The notes beneath the pieces were generated by a model. That model was given only the letters and a program-made list of their open reading frames with translations, made no database searches and had not been told where the DNA came from. The position numbers and the translations under genes were made by a program. Positions 25,051-33,271 of a stretch of 64,000 nt of DNA are shown piece after piece (position 1 is the stretch's first letter; the number at the start of each line of letters is the position of its first letter). Source of the stretch: UBA7703 sp942492885 (GTDB lineage Bacteria > Bacillota > Clostridia > Christensenellales > CAG-138); contig OW818651.1 in the NCBI GenBank assembly GCA_942492885.1, positions 2,046,001 to 2,110,000 on the forward strand, written 5' to 3'.

Positions 25051-26418
25051 TTACTCCTGTTTTGCGAATGTCTCGCGTGATTCTTCTGTCTTCTCCTGCG
25101 GCGGTTCTCCGTTTCGAAGTTTTTCCCGCCGCTGGTGGTTTTCCAATATCTTTGCTTCCTGCCCCTGATCGGACGGGAGATAATACCGCCTGCCCTTGAG
25201 CGAGGGCGGCATATAGTCCTGCTTGACCCAGTGGCCGGGGAAATCATGCGGATAGAGATAGCCTTTGCCGTGGCCGAGTTTGCCGGCACCCGCAAAGGAA
25301 GTATCCCGCAGATACACCGGCACCGGCTCGTCAAAGCTCGTCTCCGCGTCCGCCGCCGCATTCGTCAGCGCCATGACGACGCTGTTGCTCTTGGGGGACT
25401 CGCAGATGAAGATGATCGCCTGCGTCAACGGCAGCCGTGCCTCGGGAAGGCCGATGTGCTCCAGAGCATCCGCCGCCGCAACCGCCTGCACCATCGCCTG
25501 CGGGTTGGCTAACCCTACATCCTCGCTCGCGTGGGCGATGAGCCGCCGCGCGATGATCCGCGGATCGACCCCCGCATAGATCAAACGCGTGAACCACGCG
25601 ATTGCCGCACTGGAATCTCCGCCGCGGAGGGATTTACAAAACGCGGAGAGCATGTCGTAAAAGAGCTGCTCGTCGCATTTGATCACTTTCTTCTGGCTGG
25701 ACTCTGCGGCGATCTCCCGCGTGATGCGGATTTCGCCCGACTCGTTTTGCGCGGTGGTCAGCACCGCGAGCTCCAGCGCGTTAAGGGCGTTGCGGCAGTC
25801 TCCGTTTGCAATCGCGGAGATGGTATGCAGCGCTTCTTCCTCCAGCATGACGGGCAGCTTGCCAAAGCCGCGTTCCTCGTCCACGACCGCCGCAAGCACC
25901 GCCTGCTCGACGTCCTCGCTGGACAAAGGATAAAACTGAAACACGCGGCAGCGCGAGACGATTGCGCTCGTCATCGCGATCATCGGGTTTTCCGTCGTGG
26001 AGCCGATGAAGCGGATGATGCCCTTTTCCAGCGCGGGTAGGAGCGAATCGCTCTGCGTCTTGTTCCAGCGGTGGCATTCGTCCAGCAGCAGATAGGTCGG
26101 CTGACGGTAGAGGCGCAGGCGGTTTTCCGCCTCCTCCACGATGGCGCGCAGCTCCTTGACCCCCGCCGTAACGGCGTTGAGTTTGACGAACGCACCGCCC
26201 GTTGCGTTGGCGACGATGGCGGCAAGGGTGGTCTTCCCCGTGCCCGGCGGGCCAAAGAAGATTGACGACTGCAAGCGGTCGGTCAAAATTGCGCGCCGAA
26301 GCAGCTTGCCCTCGCCGACGATGTGCGTTTGCCCGATGAATTCATCGAGCGTGCGCGGGCGCATACGATCCGCCAAAGGCGCGTTTTCTTCTATTTGTTT
26401 TTGAAATAAATCTTCCAT
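25051..26418 (-). CDS. rarA: Replication-associated recombination protein A (MgsA/RarA AAA ATPase)
   Basis: A clamp-loader-like AAA+ ATPase acting at stalled replication forks. The start MEDLFQKQIEENAPLADRMRPRTLDEFIGQ is typical. Walker A GPPGTGKTTLA is near residue 57, Walker B LLLDECHRWNK, sensor 1 IGSTTENP, arginine-finger region SRCRVFQFYPLS, and the tetramerisation region with PEARLPLTQAIIFICESPKSN. It is 455 residues; the last 60 are a Lys/Glu-rich tail. An A/T-rich promoter lies about 40 bp upstream, followed by DUF3592. Confidence 0.95.
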   Translation of the reverse strand: MEDLFQKQIEENAPLADRMRPRTLDEFIGQTHIVGEGKLLRRAILTDRLQSSIFFGPPGTGKTTLAAIVANATGGAFVKLNAVTAGVKELRAIVEEAENRLRLYRQPTYLLLDECHRWNKTQSDSLLPALEKGIIRFIGSTTENPMIAMTSAIVSRCRVFQFYPLSSEDVEQAVLAAVVDEERGFGKLPVMLEEEALHTISAIANGDCRNALNALELAVLTTAQNESGEIRITREIAAESSQKKVIKCDEQLFYDMLSAFCKSLRGGDSSAAIAWFTRLIYAGVDPRIIARRLIAHASEDVGLANPQAMVQAVAAADALEHIGLPEARLPLTQAIIFICESPKSNSVVMALTNAAADAETSFDEPVPVYLRDTSFAGAGKLGHGKGYLYPHDFPGHWVKQDYMPPSLKGRRYYLPSDQGQEAKILENHQRREKLRNGEPPQEKTEESRETFAKQE

Positions 26419-26454
26419 ACTTTAATTAATGATTCTCTTTTTTGTCCCGTTTTT

Positions 26455-26483
26455 ATAATAGCTATTCTAAAGTTATCTTTCTA
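26455..26483 (-). promoter_or_regulatory. Possible rarA promoter
   Basis: Minus-strand TAGAAA (26478-26483), 17-bp spacer and TATTAT (26455-26460), about 37 bp before rarA in an A/T-rich gap. Confidence 0.45.
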
Positions 26484-26513
26484 AAAAAATGATTCTCTAT
26501 TTCTTCCGTTACT

Positions 26514-27596
26514 TCATCCGCCCGGCAGCTCACGAATTGCCAATATGTCGCTCACCGCCCTGCCGCCGTGATAGGCATCGTTCACCAGACCTGCCCGCGT
26601 CATCAACACGCTCGACTGACCGCCGTCCATATTATACGCGGCTGTATACCCCAGATCCTGACAGAGTTGGGAGAGCTGCTCCATCGTCATCCCGTCGGAT
26701 TCGCTGGATCTCCCATCCACGGTGAGAAACGCATAATGCCCCGGCTCGTAATATCCCAGCGCGCTGCGCGGGTTGGACGCCTGTACATTGCTTCGAAACT
26801 TTGTCTTCGCGAGGCCGTCCTCGTCCAGCAGGGCTGGGCCGAACACCCATGTTTGATAGGCATTCATCTCCAGCAGCGCGGCTTTTCTGAGCACGCCGTA
26901 CGGATAGACATCCAGCACGCCGTTGCTTTGCAGCACGGCGATGTCCCAATAGTTCGAAACGTGGTCTTCGTAGGCCACGCCGTTTCGCACCACCGGACCG
27001 TATACATGAATCGAATAATAATCTCCGTTCATGGCGACGATTGCGCCCGGAACGGCATCAAACACCTCGCTGACTCCCTCCGCACTGCCGAGAAATTCAC
27101 CGCTGCTAAACGCGGTGACAAAGCAGGAGATGTCCTGAATGTAGATCTCGGCCATGTGATAGGTGCTGTTGTCCGCGCGGCCGGAACTCAGGCTGACGCT
27201 GATGCTGTCGCTTTTATAGTTGCCAAGCGCGTCTTGTGTCGTGCCCGTATACGAAAATTGCTCAAACAATCGCTCGTCGCAAAGGCCGCTGGAGACCCGC
27301 TCGCCAAACGCGACCCAGTCCGAAATACCGCCGCAGGAATAGAACAGCGCCGCGCGCACATCCGTTCCGTCGATGTCGCCGTTTTTCGTAAAATCAAGGT
27401 CGGGCCGCTCCTCTTCGCTGAGCCTGCCAAACGCGAGTGCGCGGAGCATGCATGCCGCATCCGCAGCGGTGGTCTCGGCGTCTCCCGTCATGTCGCCAAT
27501 ATACGGCGCTTCTTCGGCAAGCGCAGGCATCGCCGCAGAAACCGCAATCAGCAGCAGCAGCGCGAGCAGAAAGGTTTGTATGTTTCTCTTCTTCAT
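26514..27596 (-). CDS. Secreted phosphodiester glycosidase family protein with dockerin-like N-terminal region
   Basis: Residues 1-28 are a signal peptide (MKKRNIQTFLLALLLL ... PALA). Residues 32-90 hold two calcium-loop repeats, GDMTGDAETTAADAACMLRALAFG and FTKNGDIDGTDVRAALFYSCGG, the arrangement of a type I dockerin or related EF-hand-like module. From about residue 130 comes the phosphodiester glycosidase domain: GAIVAMNGDYYSIH, NGVAYEDHVSN, VFGPALLDEDG, GYYEPGHYAFLTVDGR and the signature AYNMDGGQSSVLM. The start at 27596 is set by the signal peptide; its ribosome-binding site is weak (AAAGAGAAT). Third paralogue in this window. A dockerin would normally dock to a cohesin; none is seen here, so the repeats may simply bind calcium. 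Confidence 0.83.
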   Translation of the reverse strand: MKKRNIQTFLLALLLLIAVSAAMPALAEEAPYIGDMTGDAETTAADAACMLRALAFGRLSEEERPDLDFTKNGDIDGTDVRAALFYSCGGISDWVAFGERVSSGLCDERLFEQFSYTGTTQDALGNYKSDSISVSLSSGRADNSTYHMAEIYIQDISCFVTAFSSGEFLGSAEGVSEVFDAVPGAIVAMNGDYYSIHVYGPVVRNGVAYEDHVSNYWDIAVLQSNGVLDVYPYGVLRKAALLEMNAYQTWVFGPALLDEDGLAKTKFRSNVQASNPRSALGYYEPGHYAFLTVDGRSSESDGMTMEQLSQLCQDLGYTAAYNMDGGQSSVLMTRAGLVNDAYHGGRAVSDILAIRELPGG

Positions 27597-27749
27597 CAAG
27601 TCGGCAAATTCTCTTTTTTTGTTTTCCGTTTGCACGCTCAAACAAACACGTTTTCTGTCCGGCTGCTGCGCGTCGCGCGCGACACAATAGTTCACAACGT
27701 ATTTGGTAAAACCTTGCCTTTCATCATAACACGTTTTGTAGTCTTATGG

Positions 27750-27755
27750 TAGAAT
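27750..27755 (+). promoter_or_regulatory. Extended -10 promoter of the GT4 gene
   Basis: TGGTAGAAT on the plus strand: TAGAAT at 27750-27755 preceded by TG two bases upstream, about 100 bp before the GT4 start. The -35 is poor. Confidence 0.45.
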
Positions 27756-27855
27756 GAACGTATCCCCTAAAAATGTCGTACGGAAGGCGCGCGACGCTGC
27801 GGTTTCTGTCAATTTTAACTGCGGCAACAAAGCTGGAAAGGCATGGCATTTTTCT

Positions 27856-29016
27856 ATGAAAATCGGACAGTTCAGCGACACATTTTTACCGATTGTAGAC
27901 GGCGTAGGTCGTGTGGTCTATCATTACGCGTCGGCGCTCGCCCGCCGCGGGGAGGAATGCTACGTCATTGCCCCCATGGCTGCCACCGGCTATCGCGGCG
28001 GATACCCCTTTGAACTCGTGGATTTCATCAGCTCGGAGCTGCCGAGCCACCCGCAATACAACACGGGCATTCCCCGGCTGGATCAGCACTATCACGCGCG
28101 CATGCGGGATATCCAGCTGGATGTCATCCATGCGCATGCCCCGTTTATCGCAGGGCTCGAGGCGCAGCGCCTGGCAAGGCGCCTCGGCATCCCCATCATC
28201 GGGATGTTTCATTCGCGCTACTATGACGATTTTTACCAGATCACAGGCGCGGAGATGCTCGCAAACATCGCCGTGGCGACCATCGTCGGCTTCTATCAGC
28301 GCTGCGACGAGGTTTGGACGGTGAGCCAGAGCTCCAAAGAGACGCTCTATGATTACGGCTATGTCGGCGAGGTGATCGTCATGCCAAACGGCACGCCGGA
28401 CATCGACCCCAACCCGCAGCGCGCGGCCGCGGCAAGAGCGAAATTCAACCTGCCTGACGAGCCGATTTTGTTCTACTGTGGACAGATGAACTGGAAGAAG
28501 AACATCCTGCGCATCCTCGAAGGCTGCGCCTGCTATGCGCTCAGCGGAAAACCCTTTACCCTCGTGCTCGCAGGTCAGGGGCCGGATGTGCAATCGATCC
28601 GGCAAAAGGTGGATGAGCTTGGGCTGACGGATCGGGTGCGCTTCACGGGTCACATCACAGGAGAAGAAGACCTCTACGGACTTTACGAAATCGCAGACCT
28701 GTTTGTGTTTCCCTCGCTCTACGATACCTCCGGCATGGTGGTGCGTGAAGCCGCCGCGATGGAGACGCCGAGCGTGGTTGTGCGTGGCTGCGCCACAGCG
28801 GAACCGATTCTCGATCGCGAGAACGGCTTTTTGTGCGCCGACACGACGAAGAGCTTTTGCGAAGTACTCCATCTTGCGCTCAGCGACCCGGAGGGGACAA
28901 AGAAGATCGGCAAATCCGCGCGAAAGACGATCTATCTTTCGTGGGACGAGATCGCAACCGCGAGTGTTGAGCGCTACGCTGCGCTGATTGAGCGAACCAA
29001 GAAAAACCAGAAGTAA
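27856..29016 (+). CDS. Glycosyltransferase family 4 protein
   Basis: A GT-B glycosyltransferase of 386 residues. The N-terminal domain starts MKIGQFSDTFLPIVDGVGRVVYHYASALARRGEECYVIAP, the Gly-rich acceptor loop of GT4 enzymes that act on lipid acceptors (for example diacylglycerol glucosyltransferases). The C-terminal domain has FYCGQMNWKKNI, LVLAGQGPDVQSI, VRFTGHITGEEDLYGLYEIADLFVFPSLYDTSGMVVREAAAMETPSVV, including the E-x7-E type donor-binding motif. The ATG at 27856 starts at the first beta-strand; GGAAAGG lies 14 bp upstream. Likely makes a glycolipid or cell-wall lipid intermediate; the acceptor cannot be told. Stands alone and ends at a bidirectional terminator. Confidence 0.88.
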   Translation: MKIGQFSDTFLPIVDGVGRVVYHYASALARRGEECYVIAPMAATGYRGGYPFELVDFISSELPSHPQYNTGIPRLDQHYHARMRDIQLDVIHAHAPFIAGLEAQRLARRLGIPIIGMFHSRYYDDFYQITGAEMLANIAVATIVGFYQRCDEVWTVSQSSKETLYDYGYVGEVIVMPNGTPDIDPNPQRAAAARAKFNLPDEPILFYCGQMNWKKNILRILEGCACYALSGKPFTLVLAGQGPDVQSIRQKVDELGLTDRVRFTGHITGEEDLYGLYEIADLFVFPSLYDTSGMVVREAAAMETPSVVVRGCATAEPILDRENGFLCADTTKSFCEVLHLALSDPEGTKKIGKSARKTIYLSWDEIATASVERYAALIERTKKNQK

Positions 29017-29085
29017 GACATGTCGCGTCAGCCAAGCACCGCGAACTCTAACAGAATCTAACCATACGATCTACAGATGCAAACT

Positions 29086-29112
29086 AAAAAACGGAGCCAC
29101 GGCTCCGTTTTT
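29086..29112. terminator. Bidirectional terminator between GT4 and Smr genes
   Basis: AAAAAACGGAGCC, loop AC, GGCTCCGTTTTT. It has A and T runs on both sides so serves both convergent genes. The stem core AACGGAGCC is the same as in the metK and lipoprotein terminators. Confidence 0.9.
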
Positions 29113-29124
29113 GTGTTTCTCTCG

Positions 29125-29382
29125 CTATAGTTCCCGCAGAACGAGATCCGTCGCGCTCTCGCTGACGGCCACCGCGCGCAGGACAATCGGGTTTGCCGCG
29201 TACTCCTGCCGCACCAGATCCCGCAAGACCGTTCCGTTGTGGAACCCGTGGACAACGTGGATGCGATAGACCCCGCGGCTGCGCCGCAAGGCCGCATCCA
29301 GCGCGACCCGCGCCTGATATTGCGTTTTTCCGTGGAGGTCGAGCGTCACCGTTGCCGGCGTTGCCCCCGCTGGTTTTTGCAT
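29125..29382 (-). CDS. Smr domain protein
   Basis: An 85-residue stand-alone Smr domain, as found at the C-terminus of MutS2, with nicking or RNase activity in characterised cases. The hallmark LDLHGKT (near residue 15) and HVVHGFHNGTVLRDLVRQ (the HGxG-type motif, here HGFHNG) are visible. Such short versions are common in Clostridia. It starts about 30 bp after the acyltransferase gene in the same direction. Confidence 0.85.
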   Translation of the reverse strand: MQKPAGATPATVTLDLHGKTQYQARVALDAALRRSRGVYRIHVVHGFHNGTVLRDLVRQEYAANPIVLRAVAVSESATDLVLREL

Positions 29383-29415
29383 GTGTTTCCCCCGTCTGTT
29401 CTGCCGAATTGCATG

Positions 29416-30705
29416 TTACGCGTAGGTATCCGCCCACGGGAAATTCTTCCATTCGCCGCCGTGCATGCGGTGCAGCTCCTCCGTTGCGAGCAGCCATTTT
29501 GCGATGCATTCCGTCTCGGGATAAAACTCGTAAAACTCGCCGTTGAAGAAGGTATACACGCGGGACACATCCGTGCACATACCGTAGGTCGGCAAGAGCT
29601 CCGGCTCAAGATGGAACGAGAACGGTTCTCCGTTTCGTGTGCCCGTATAGGTAAACCCGTTGTGATCGAGGCGGATTTCGCCTTCACCCACAAACTCGCT
29701 GGTGGCGAGATTTTTCAGCGGCTCATATTTGGGCAGCATGCCGAGGCGCACCCGCTCGGTGAGCACAAACGCGGGGTCCTTGAGCGCGCGGTAGACATGC
29801 TTTCGCTCCTCGTCGAGCCAAGCTTTCGGCGACTCCGGCAGTACGCAGGTTTCATCAAACGGGGTAAAGCTGTAGTCCGCGTTGACGCGGGCGCCGTTTC
29901 CGCAATCCAGACAGCGGATGGTGTCGCCCTCGCCGCGCATGGTGAATTCCTTGCCGCAGCGCGGGCAGCGATACAACAGCGTGTGCATTTGGTGGGCGAT
30001 TCTGCCTTGCGCGTCATAGGCGACCTTCGCGGTCTTGTTCCATGCGTAATCGTCGTTTTGAATCGCGACATCGAGCGCGCGCTGAAGCTCGTCCGCGCTC
30101 ATGTCTTTGAGTTGCTCCGGCGAAAAGAGCTTGTCCACAACCACATGCACCTCGCCCGGGCGCTCGTCGAGGCAATATTTCGTGCTGGTGAGGTAGCCGC
30201 CGGAGATCTTTGTGATATAGACCGGCACGCCGAAGTGCTTGAGCAGCTTGCCGCTGCCGATGGCACAGGGCTGGTTGCCGCCGCCGATGCTGCTCATCCC
30301 CTCCGGGAAGAGGATCACGCGGCCGCCCTTGCGGATGATGCGGGCGATCTCCTTGATGGTATAGATATCCGGCGTAAAGTTCTTTTTCGGGATAATCTGC
30401 AAGAGGCGAAAGATAAACGCGAGGTGCGAGCGGAAAAACTCGTTGTATCCCGCAACATAACTCAGCGTGTCCGGCAGCAGCGCCGCGCCCGTGTAGATAT
30501 AGTCCAGCCGCGAGGCGTGGTTGCTCACCACGATATAGGCGCCCTTTTGCTTTCTAGGGTCGGCCTTCATCTCGATTTTTACGCCGAGCTTCTTAAAATA
30601 CATCAGCTTCCAGAGGTAGCCTAAGATGCAATAGATCAGCTTCGGCGGCTTGTGCAGCTTTCGGCTGTGGAGTTGTTCTGCCAGCGTCTTTTTTGTCTTT
30701 GCCAT
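29416..30705 (-). CDS. Lysophospholipid acyltransferase (PlsC-type) with zinc-ribbon extension
   Basis: The N-terminal half is a PlsC-type acyltransferase, which acylates lysophosphatidic acid or related lipids at the membrane: VSNHASRLD (NHxxxxD, about 62-70) and LFPEGMSS (FPEG) are the catalytic and phosphate-binding motifs. After the usual domain (about 50-230) the protein continues for about 200 residues with a four-cysteine zinc ribbon (CPRCGKEFTMRGEGDTIRCLDCGNG) and an uncharacterised beta-rich C-terminal part. Length of 429 is well above the usual 240, so the C-terminal extension is family-specific. The ATG at 30705 follows GGAGGG by 10 bp. Confidence 0.87.
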   Translation of the reverse strand: MAKTKKTLAEQLHSRKLHKPPKLIYCILGYLWKLMYFKKLGVKIEMKADPRKQKGAYIVVSNHASRLDYIYTGAALLPDTLSYVAGYNEFFRSHLAFIFRLLQIIPKKNFTPDIYTIKEIARIIRKGGRVILFPEGMSSIGGGNQPCAIGSGKLLKHFGVPVYITKISGGYLTSTKYCLDERPGEVHVVVDKLFSPEQLKDMSADELQRALDVAIQNDDYAWNKTAKVAYDAQGRIAHQMHTLLYRCPRCGKEFTMRGEGDTIRCLDCGNGARVNADYSFTPFDETCVLPESPKAWLDEERKHVYRALKDPAFVLTERVRLGMLPKYEPLKNLATSEFVGEGEIRLDHNGFTYTGTRNGEPFSFHLEPELLPTYGMCTDVSRVYTFFNGEFYEFYPETECIAKWLLATEELHRMHGGEWKNFPWADTYA

Positions 30706-30793
30706 GCGGTCTTAATCCCTCCGGTATCATATTGTGTCCCATCCATGATGTGCATTTTAACAGATGCAGCGAAAAACGGCAAACCTGAGGTGC

Positions 30794-30820
30794 GAAAAAA
30801 GGCGGCGCTGTTGCGCCGCC
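30794..30820 (-). terminator. Terminator of ktrB-ktrA
   Basis: Minus-strand GGCGGCGC, loop AACA, GCGCCGCC and a T6 tail, 20 bp after the ktrA stop codon. Confidence 0.9.
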
Positions 30821-30840
30821 GTGATCGTTCGTGAATATCT

Positions 30841-31485
30841 TTAGTTAAAGTGATCCAGGCTCTCGTCATCACCCAGCAGATAGATGGAGTCATCATTGTG
30901 GAACGGATCGTTCGGGTTGATGTTCACGGTAACATGACCATCCCGCCGCAGGGCGATGATAGACACACCGTAGCGGTTGCGAACGTCGATCTGCGCCAGA
31001 GAGCGGTTGATCCAGTCCTTGGGCACGGCAACCTCGTGGATGCTGTATTCCTCGGAGAGATCCAGCGCGTCCAGCACGCCGTCGGAAACCAGCGAGCGCG
31101 CAAGGCGAATGCCGCCGTCATGCTCCGGCTGCACCACGCGGTCCGCGCCGGTCTTGATCAGCAGTTTCTGGTGCAGGTCGTCCTGCGCCTTGGCGACGAT
31201 CTTTTTGGCGCCCATCTCGCGGCAGAGAACGGTCGCCAGCACGGAGGCGCGGATGTCGTCCCCGATGCAGATGACAACGCAGTCAAAATTGCGCACGCCA
31301 AGCTGGGCGACCGCGCGCTCATCCGTCGTGTCCGCCTGCACCGCGTGCAGCACGCTGTCCTTGACGGCGCTGACGCGATCCGCACGCTTGTCCACCGCGA
31401 GCACTTCGTGCCCGAGGGTGGTCAGCATACGCGCGGTACTCTGTCCAAATCGTCCAAGACCGATGATGACAAAACTTTTGCTCAT
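30841..31485 (-). CDS. ktrA: KtrA/TrkA-type potassium channel regulatory subunit
   Basis: Cytoplasmic RCK subunit that gates the KtrB potassium channel in response to ATP/NAD and, through its C-terminal TrkA-C domain, to ligands such as c-di-AMP in related species. The N-terminal Rossmann fold has VIIGLGRFGQSTARML (GxGxxG) and the acidic end of strand 2, AVDKRADRV. Residues 135-214 form the TrkA-C domain. The 214-residue length is typical of KtrA/KtrC. It is the second gene after ktrB, separated by a gap that holds three 35-bp tandem repeats. GGAGCGGAGAGG gives its ribosome-binding site. Confidence 0.93.
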   Translation of the reverse strand: MSKSFVIIGLGRFGQSTARMLTTLGHEVLAVDKRADRVSAVKDSVLHAVQADTTDERAVAQLGVRNFDCVVICIGDDIRASVLATVLCREMGAKKIVAKAQDDLHQKLLIKTGADRVVQPEHDGGIRLARSLVSDGVLDALDLSEEYSIHEVAVPKDWINRSLAQIDVRNRYGVSIIALRRDGHVTVNINPNDPFHNDDSIYLLGDDESLDHFN

Positions 31486-31520
31486 AAATGCCTCTCCGCT
31501 CCTTGCAGATGAAATTCTTT

Positions 31521-31625
31521 CTAAGTGTAAACGCTTTTCATGTATATTCTACTGACTTAGTGTAAACGCTTTTTATCTATATTCTACTGACTTAGTGAAT
31601 ACGTTTTTTCTGTATTTTCTACCGA
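31521..31625. repeat. Three tandem 35-bp repeats between ktrB and ktrA
   Basis: Units at 31521-31555, 31556-31590 and 31591-31625 are each exactly 35 bp. Each begins CTTAGTG (CTAAGTG in the first), has a core of AAACGCTTTT or a variant, and ends TTCTACTGA or TTCTACCGA. Units 1 and 2 differ at three positions; unit 3 is more diverged. The last unit ends 4 bp before the ktrB stop codon. Confidence 0.95.
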
Positions 31626-31629
31626 CCGG

Positions 31630-32988
31630 TTATCCGATCAGGATATCTTCCTGCGGATAGTGCAAGACCGCTTCTTTCTTGTTTGTGCTCTCAACGAGGG
31701 ACACCGCAACGGTGATGAGCCCCACGCGGCCGGCGTACATCAACAGGATCAGGATCACGCGCGTCACGGGAGAGGTTGCCGCCGTTACGCCCGTTGAAAC
31801 GCCGACGGTGCAAAACGCGCTCGTCGCCTCAAAGAGCTGATTGAGTAGCCCAAGGCTCCCCGCGGGCATGTCCTGCTCGGAAAACGAGAGCATGGTCGCC
31901 ATGCCAAAGAGGAACAGCACGCCCAGCAGCGTAATGGTCAGCGCGCGGCGTACCTGCTCAATGGAGATCGTGCGCCCGAAGATTTCCGTTTCAAACGTGC
32001 CGCGGATATAGGCACGCGCTGCAAGCAGCAGCGTAAACACCGTTGTAATTTTCAAACCGCCCGCAGTACCCGCGGGGCCGCCGCCGACGAGCATGATTAA
32101 AATGCTCAAGCCCTTGCTTGCGTCGTGCATGGTCAGTTGGTCGATGGTATTAAACCCCGCCGTGCGCAGCGTGACCGACTGAAACATGGAGTTGACGATC
32201 TTGTCAAACAAACCCATGCCGCCGATGGTCTTCGGGTTTTCATATTCAATCCACAAAAACGCGAGCGTACCCAGCAAAATCATAACCGCCGTACCGGTGA
32301 GCACCATCTTGCTGTTGAGACGCAGACGCCGGAAATCGCGGGTGTTGCGCATGTTGATGATCACGGCAAAACCCAAACCGCCGGAAACGATCAGCCCCAT
32401 GATCACGAACATCACATAAGGATCGTGGCTGTATCCCGTAAAGGAGCGATAGCCGCCGATGAGGTCAAACCCCGCGTTGCAAAACGCCGAGATGCTATGA
32501 AACACCGAATACCAGATACCCTTTGCCACGCCATACTGCGGAATAAATCGAATCGAGAAAAGGATTGCCCCCGTGAGCTCGATGATGCCCGTGACCAGCA
32601 GCGCACCGCGCGCGAGCCGGACGACGCCCTGCAGGCGGCTTTCGCCCAGACCTTCCGCCATGCTGATGCGGTCGTGCAGCGATATCTTTCTGCCCGTAAA
32701 CGAAAAGAGAATCATCGACATGGTCATGATGCCAAGGCCGCCGACCTGAATCAGCAGAAGCACCACGGTTTGACCGAACATGGTAAACTGCGAGGCTGTA
32801 TCCGCTACCACAAGGCCGGTAACGCAGGTTGCGCTCGTTGCGGTAAACAGCGCGCTCAGAAACGGAAAGTATGCGCCGTCTCGATTCGAAATCGGTAGCA
32901 TCAATAAAAGCGCGCCGGTTAAAATGACCGCGATGAACCCAAGCGGCAATACATTGATCGGCTTTAACCCCATCCTTGCCTTATGCAT
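31630..32988 (-). CDS. ktrB: KtrB-type potassium transporter
   Basis: The channel subunit for potassium uptake, of the Trk/Ktr/HKT superfamily, with four M1-P-M2 repeats. The selectivity-filter turns are visible in order: ATSATCVTGLVV, FCNAGFDL, TLRTAGFNTID and FCTVGVSTG, each with the key glycine. Start chosen at the ATG 32988 (MHKARMGLKPINVLPLGFIAVILTGALLLMLPIS), giving 452 residues close to KtrB of Bacillus; a GGGGGGAC precedes it by about 12 bp. A start at 33048 would add 20 residues. Transcribed with ktrA. A long leader of about 230 nt lies between the predicted promoter (33225-33233) and this start. Confidence 0.93.
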   Translation of the reverse strand: MHKARMGLKPINVLPLGFIAVILTGALLLMLPISNRDGAYFPFLSALFTATSATCVTGLVVADTASQFTMFGQTVVLLLIQVGGLGIMTMSMILFSFTGRKISLHDRISMAEGLGESRLQGVVRLARGALLVTGIIELTGAILFSIRFIPQYGVAKGIWYSVFHSISAFCNAGFDLIGGYRSFTGYSHDPYVMFVIMGLIVSGGLGFAVIINMRNTRDFRRLRLNSKMVLTGTAVMILLGTLAFLWIEYENPKTIGGMGLFDKIVNSMFQSVTLRTAGFNTIDQLTMHDASKGLSILIMLVGGGPAGTAGGLKITTVFTLLLAARAYIRGTFETEIFGRTISIEQVRRALTITLLGVLFLFGMATMLSFSEQDMPAGSLGLLNQLFEATSAFCTVGVSTGVTAATSPVTRVILILLMYAGRVGLITVAVSLVESTNKKEAVLHYPQEDILIG

Positions 32989-33224
32989 ACGCCAGTTACT
33001 GTCCCCCCATGCGATTGCTTTCGCGCCCGCTTTTGCCCCGTAGAACAATTTAGTCGAAAATTGCCCTGACTATCTCTTTTCAAAACCGGATGTCTGTTCG
33101 TTCGAAACCGACTGTGTCAACAGAGCATCACTCGAAGCATTATGTGCTTTTCATCGTTTTTTAGTAGGGATTGTTTTTATATACGCCTGCTACCGACAGT
33201 ATATACCCACATTCCAATGGATGA

Positions 33225-33233
33225 TTATATCAC
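33225..33233 (-). promoter_or_regulatory. Extended -10 promoter of ktrB
   Basis: Minus-strand TGATATAAT (TATAAT at 33225-33230 plus upstream TG). The resulting leader of about 230 nt contains short inverted segments but I could not match it to a c-di-AMP or potassium riboswitch core. Confidence 0.5.
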
Positions 33234-33271
33234 AAATTTACGGCAAAAATGAGCCGAACTGCCTTTTCTCG

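Noticed and set aside
31525..31540. CcpA cre site in the repeat unit
   Set aside because: The core misses the conserved C near the right end, and three copies in tandem are not typical for cre.
31521..31625. CRISPR-like repeats near ktrA
   Set aside because: Units are contiguous, without spacers, and have no cas genes; they are simple tandem repeats.
32989..33233. ydaO (c-di-AMP) riboswitch before ktrB
   Set aside because: The characteristic paired elements of that family are not visible.
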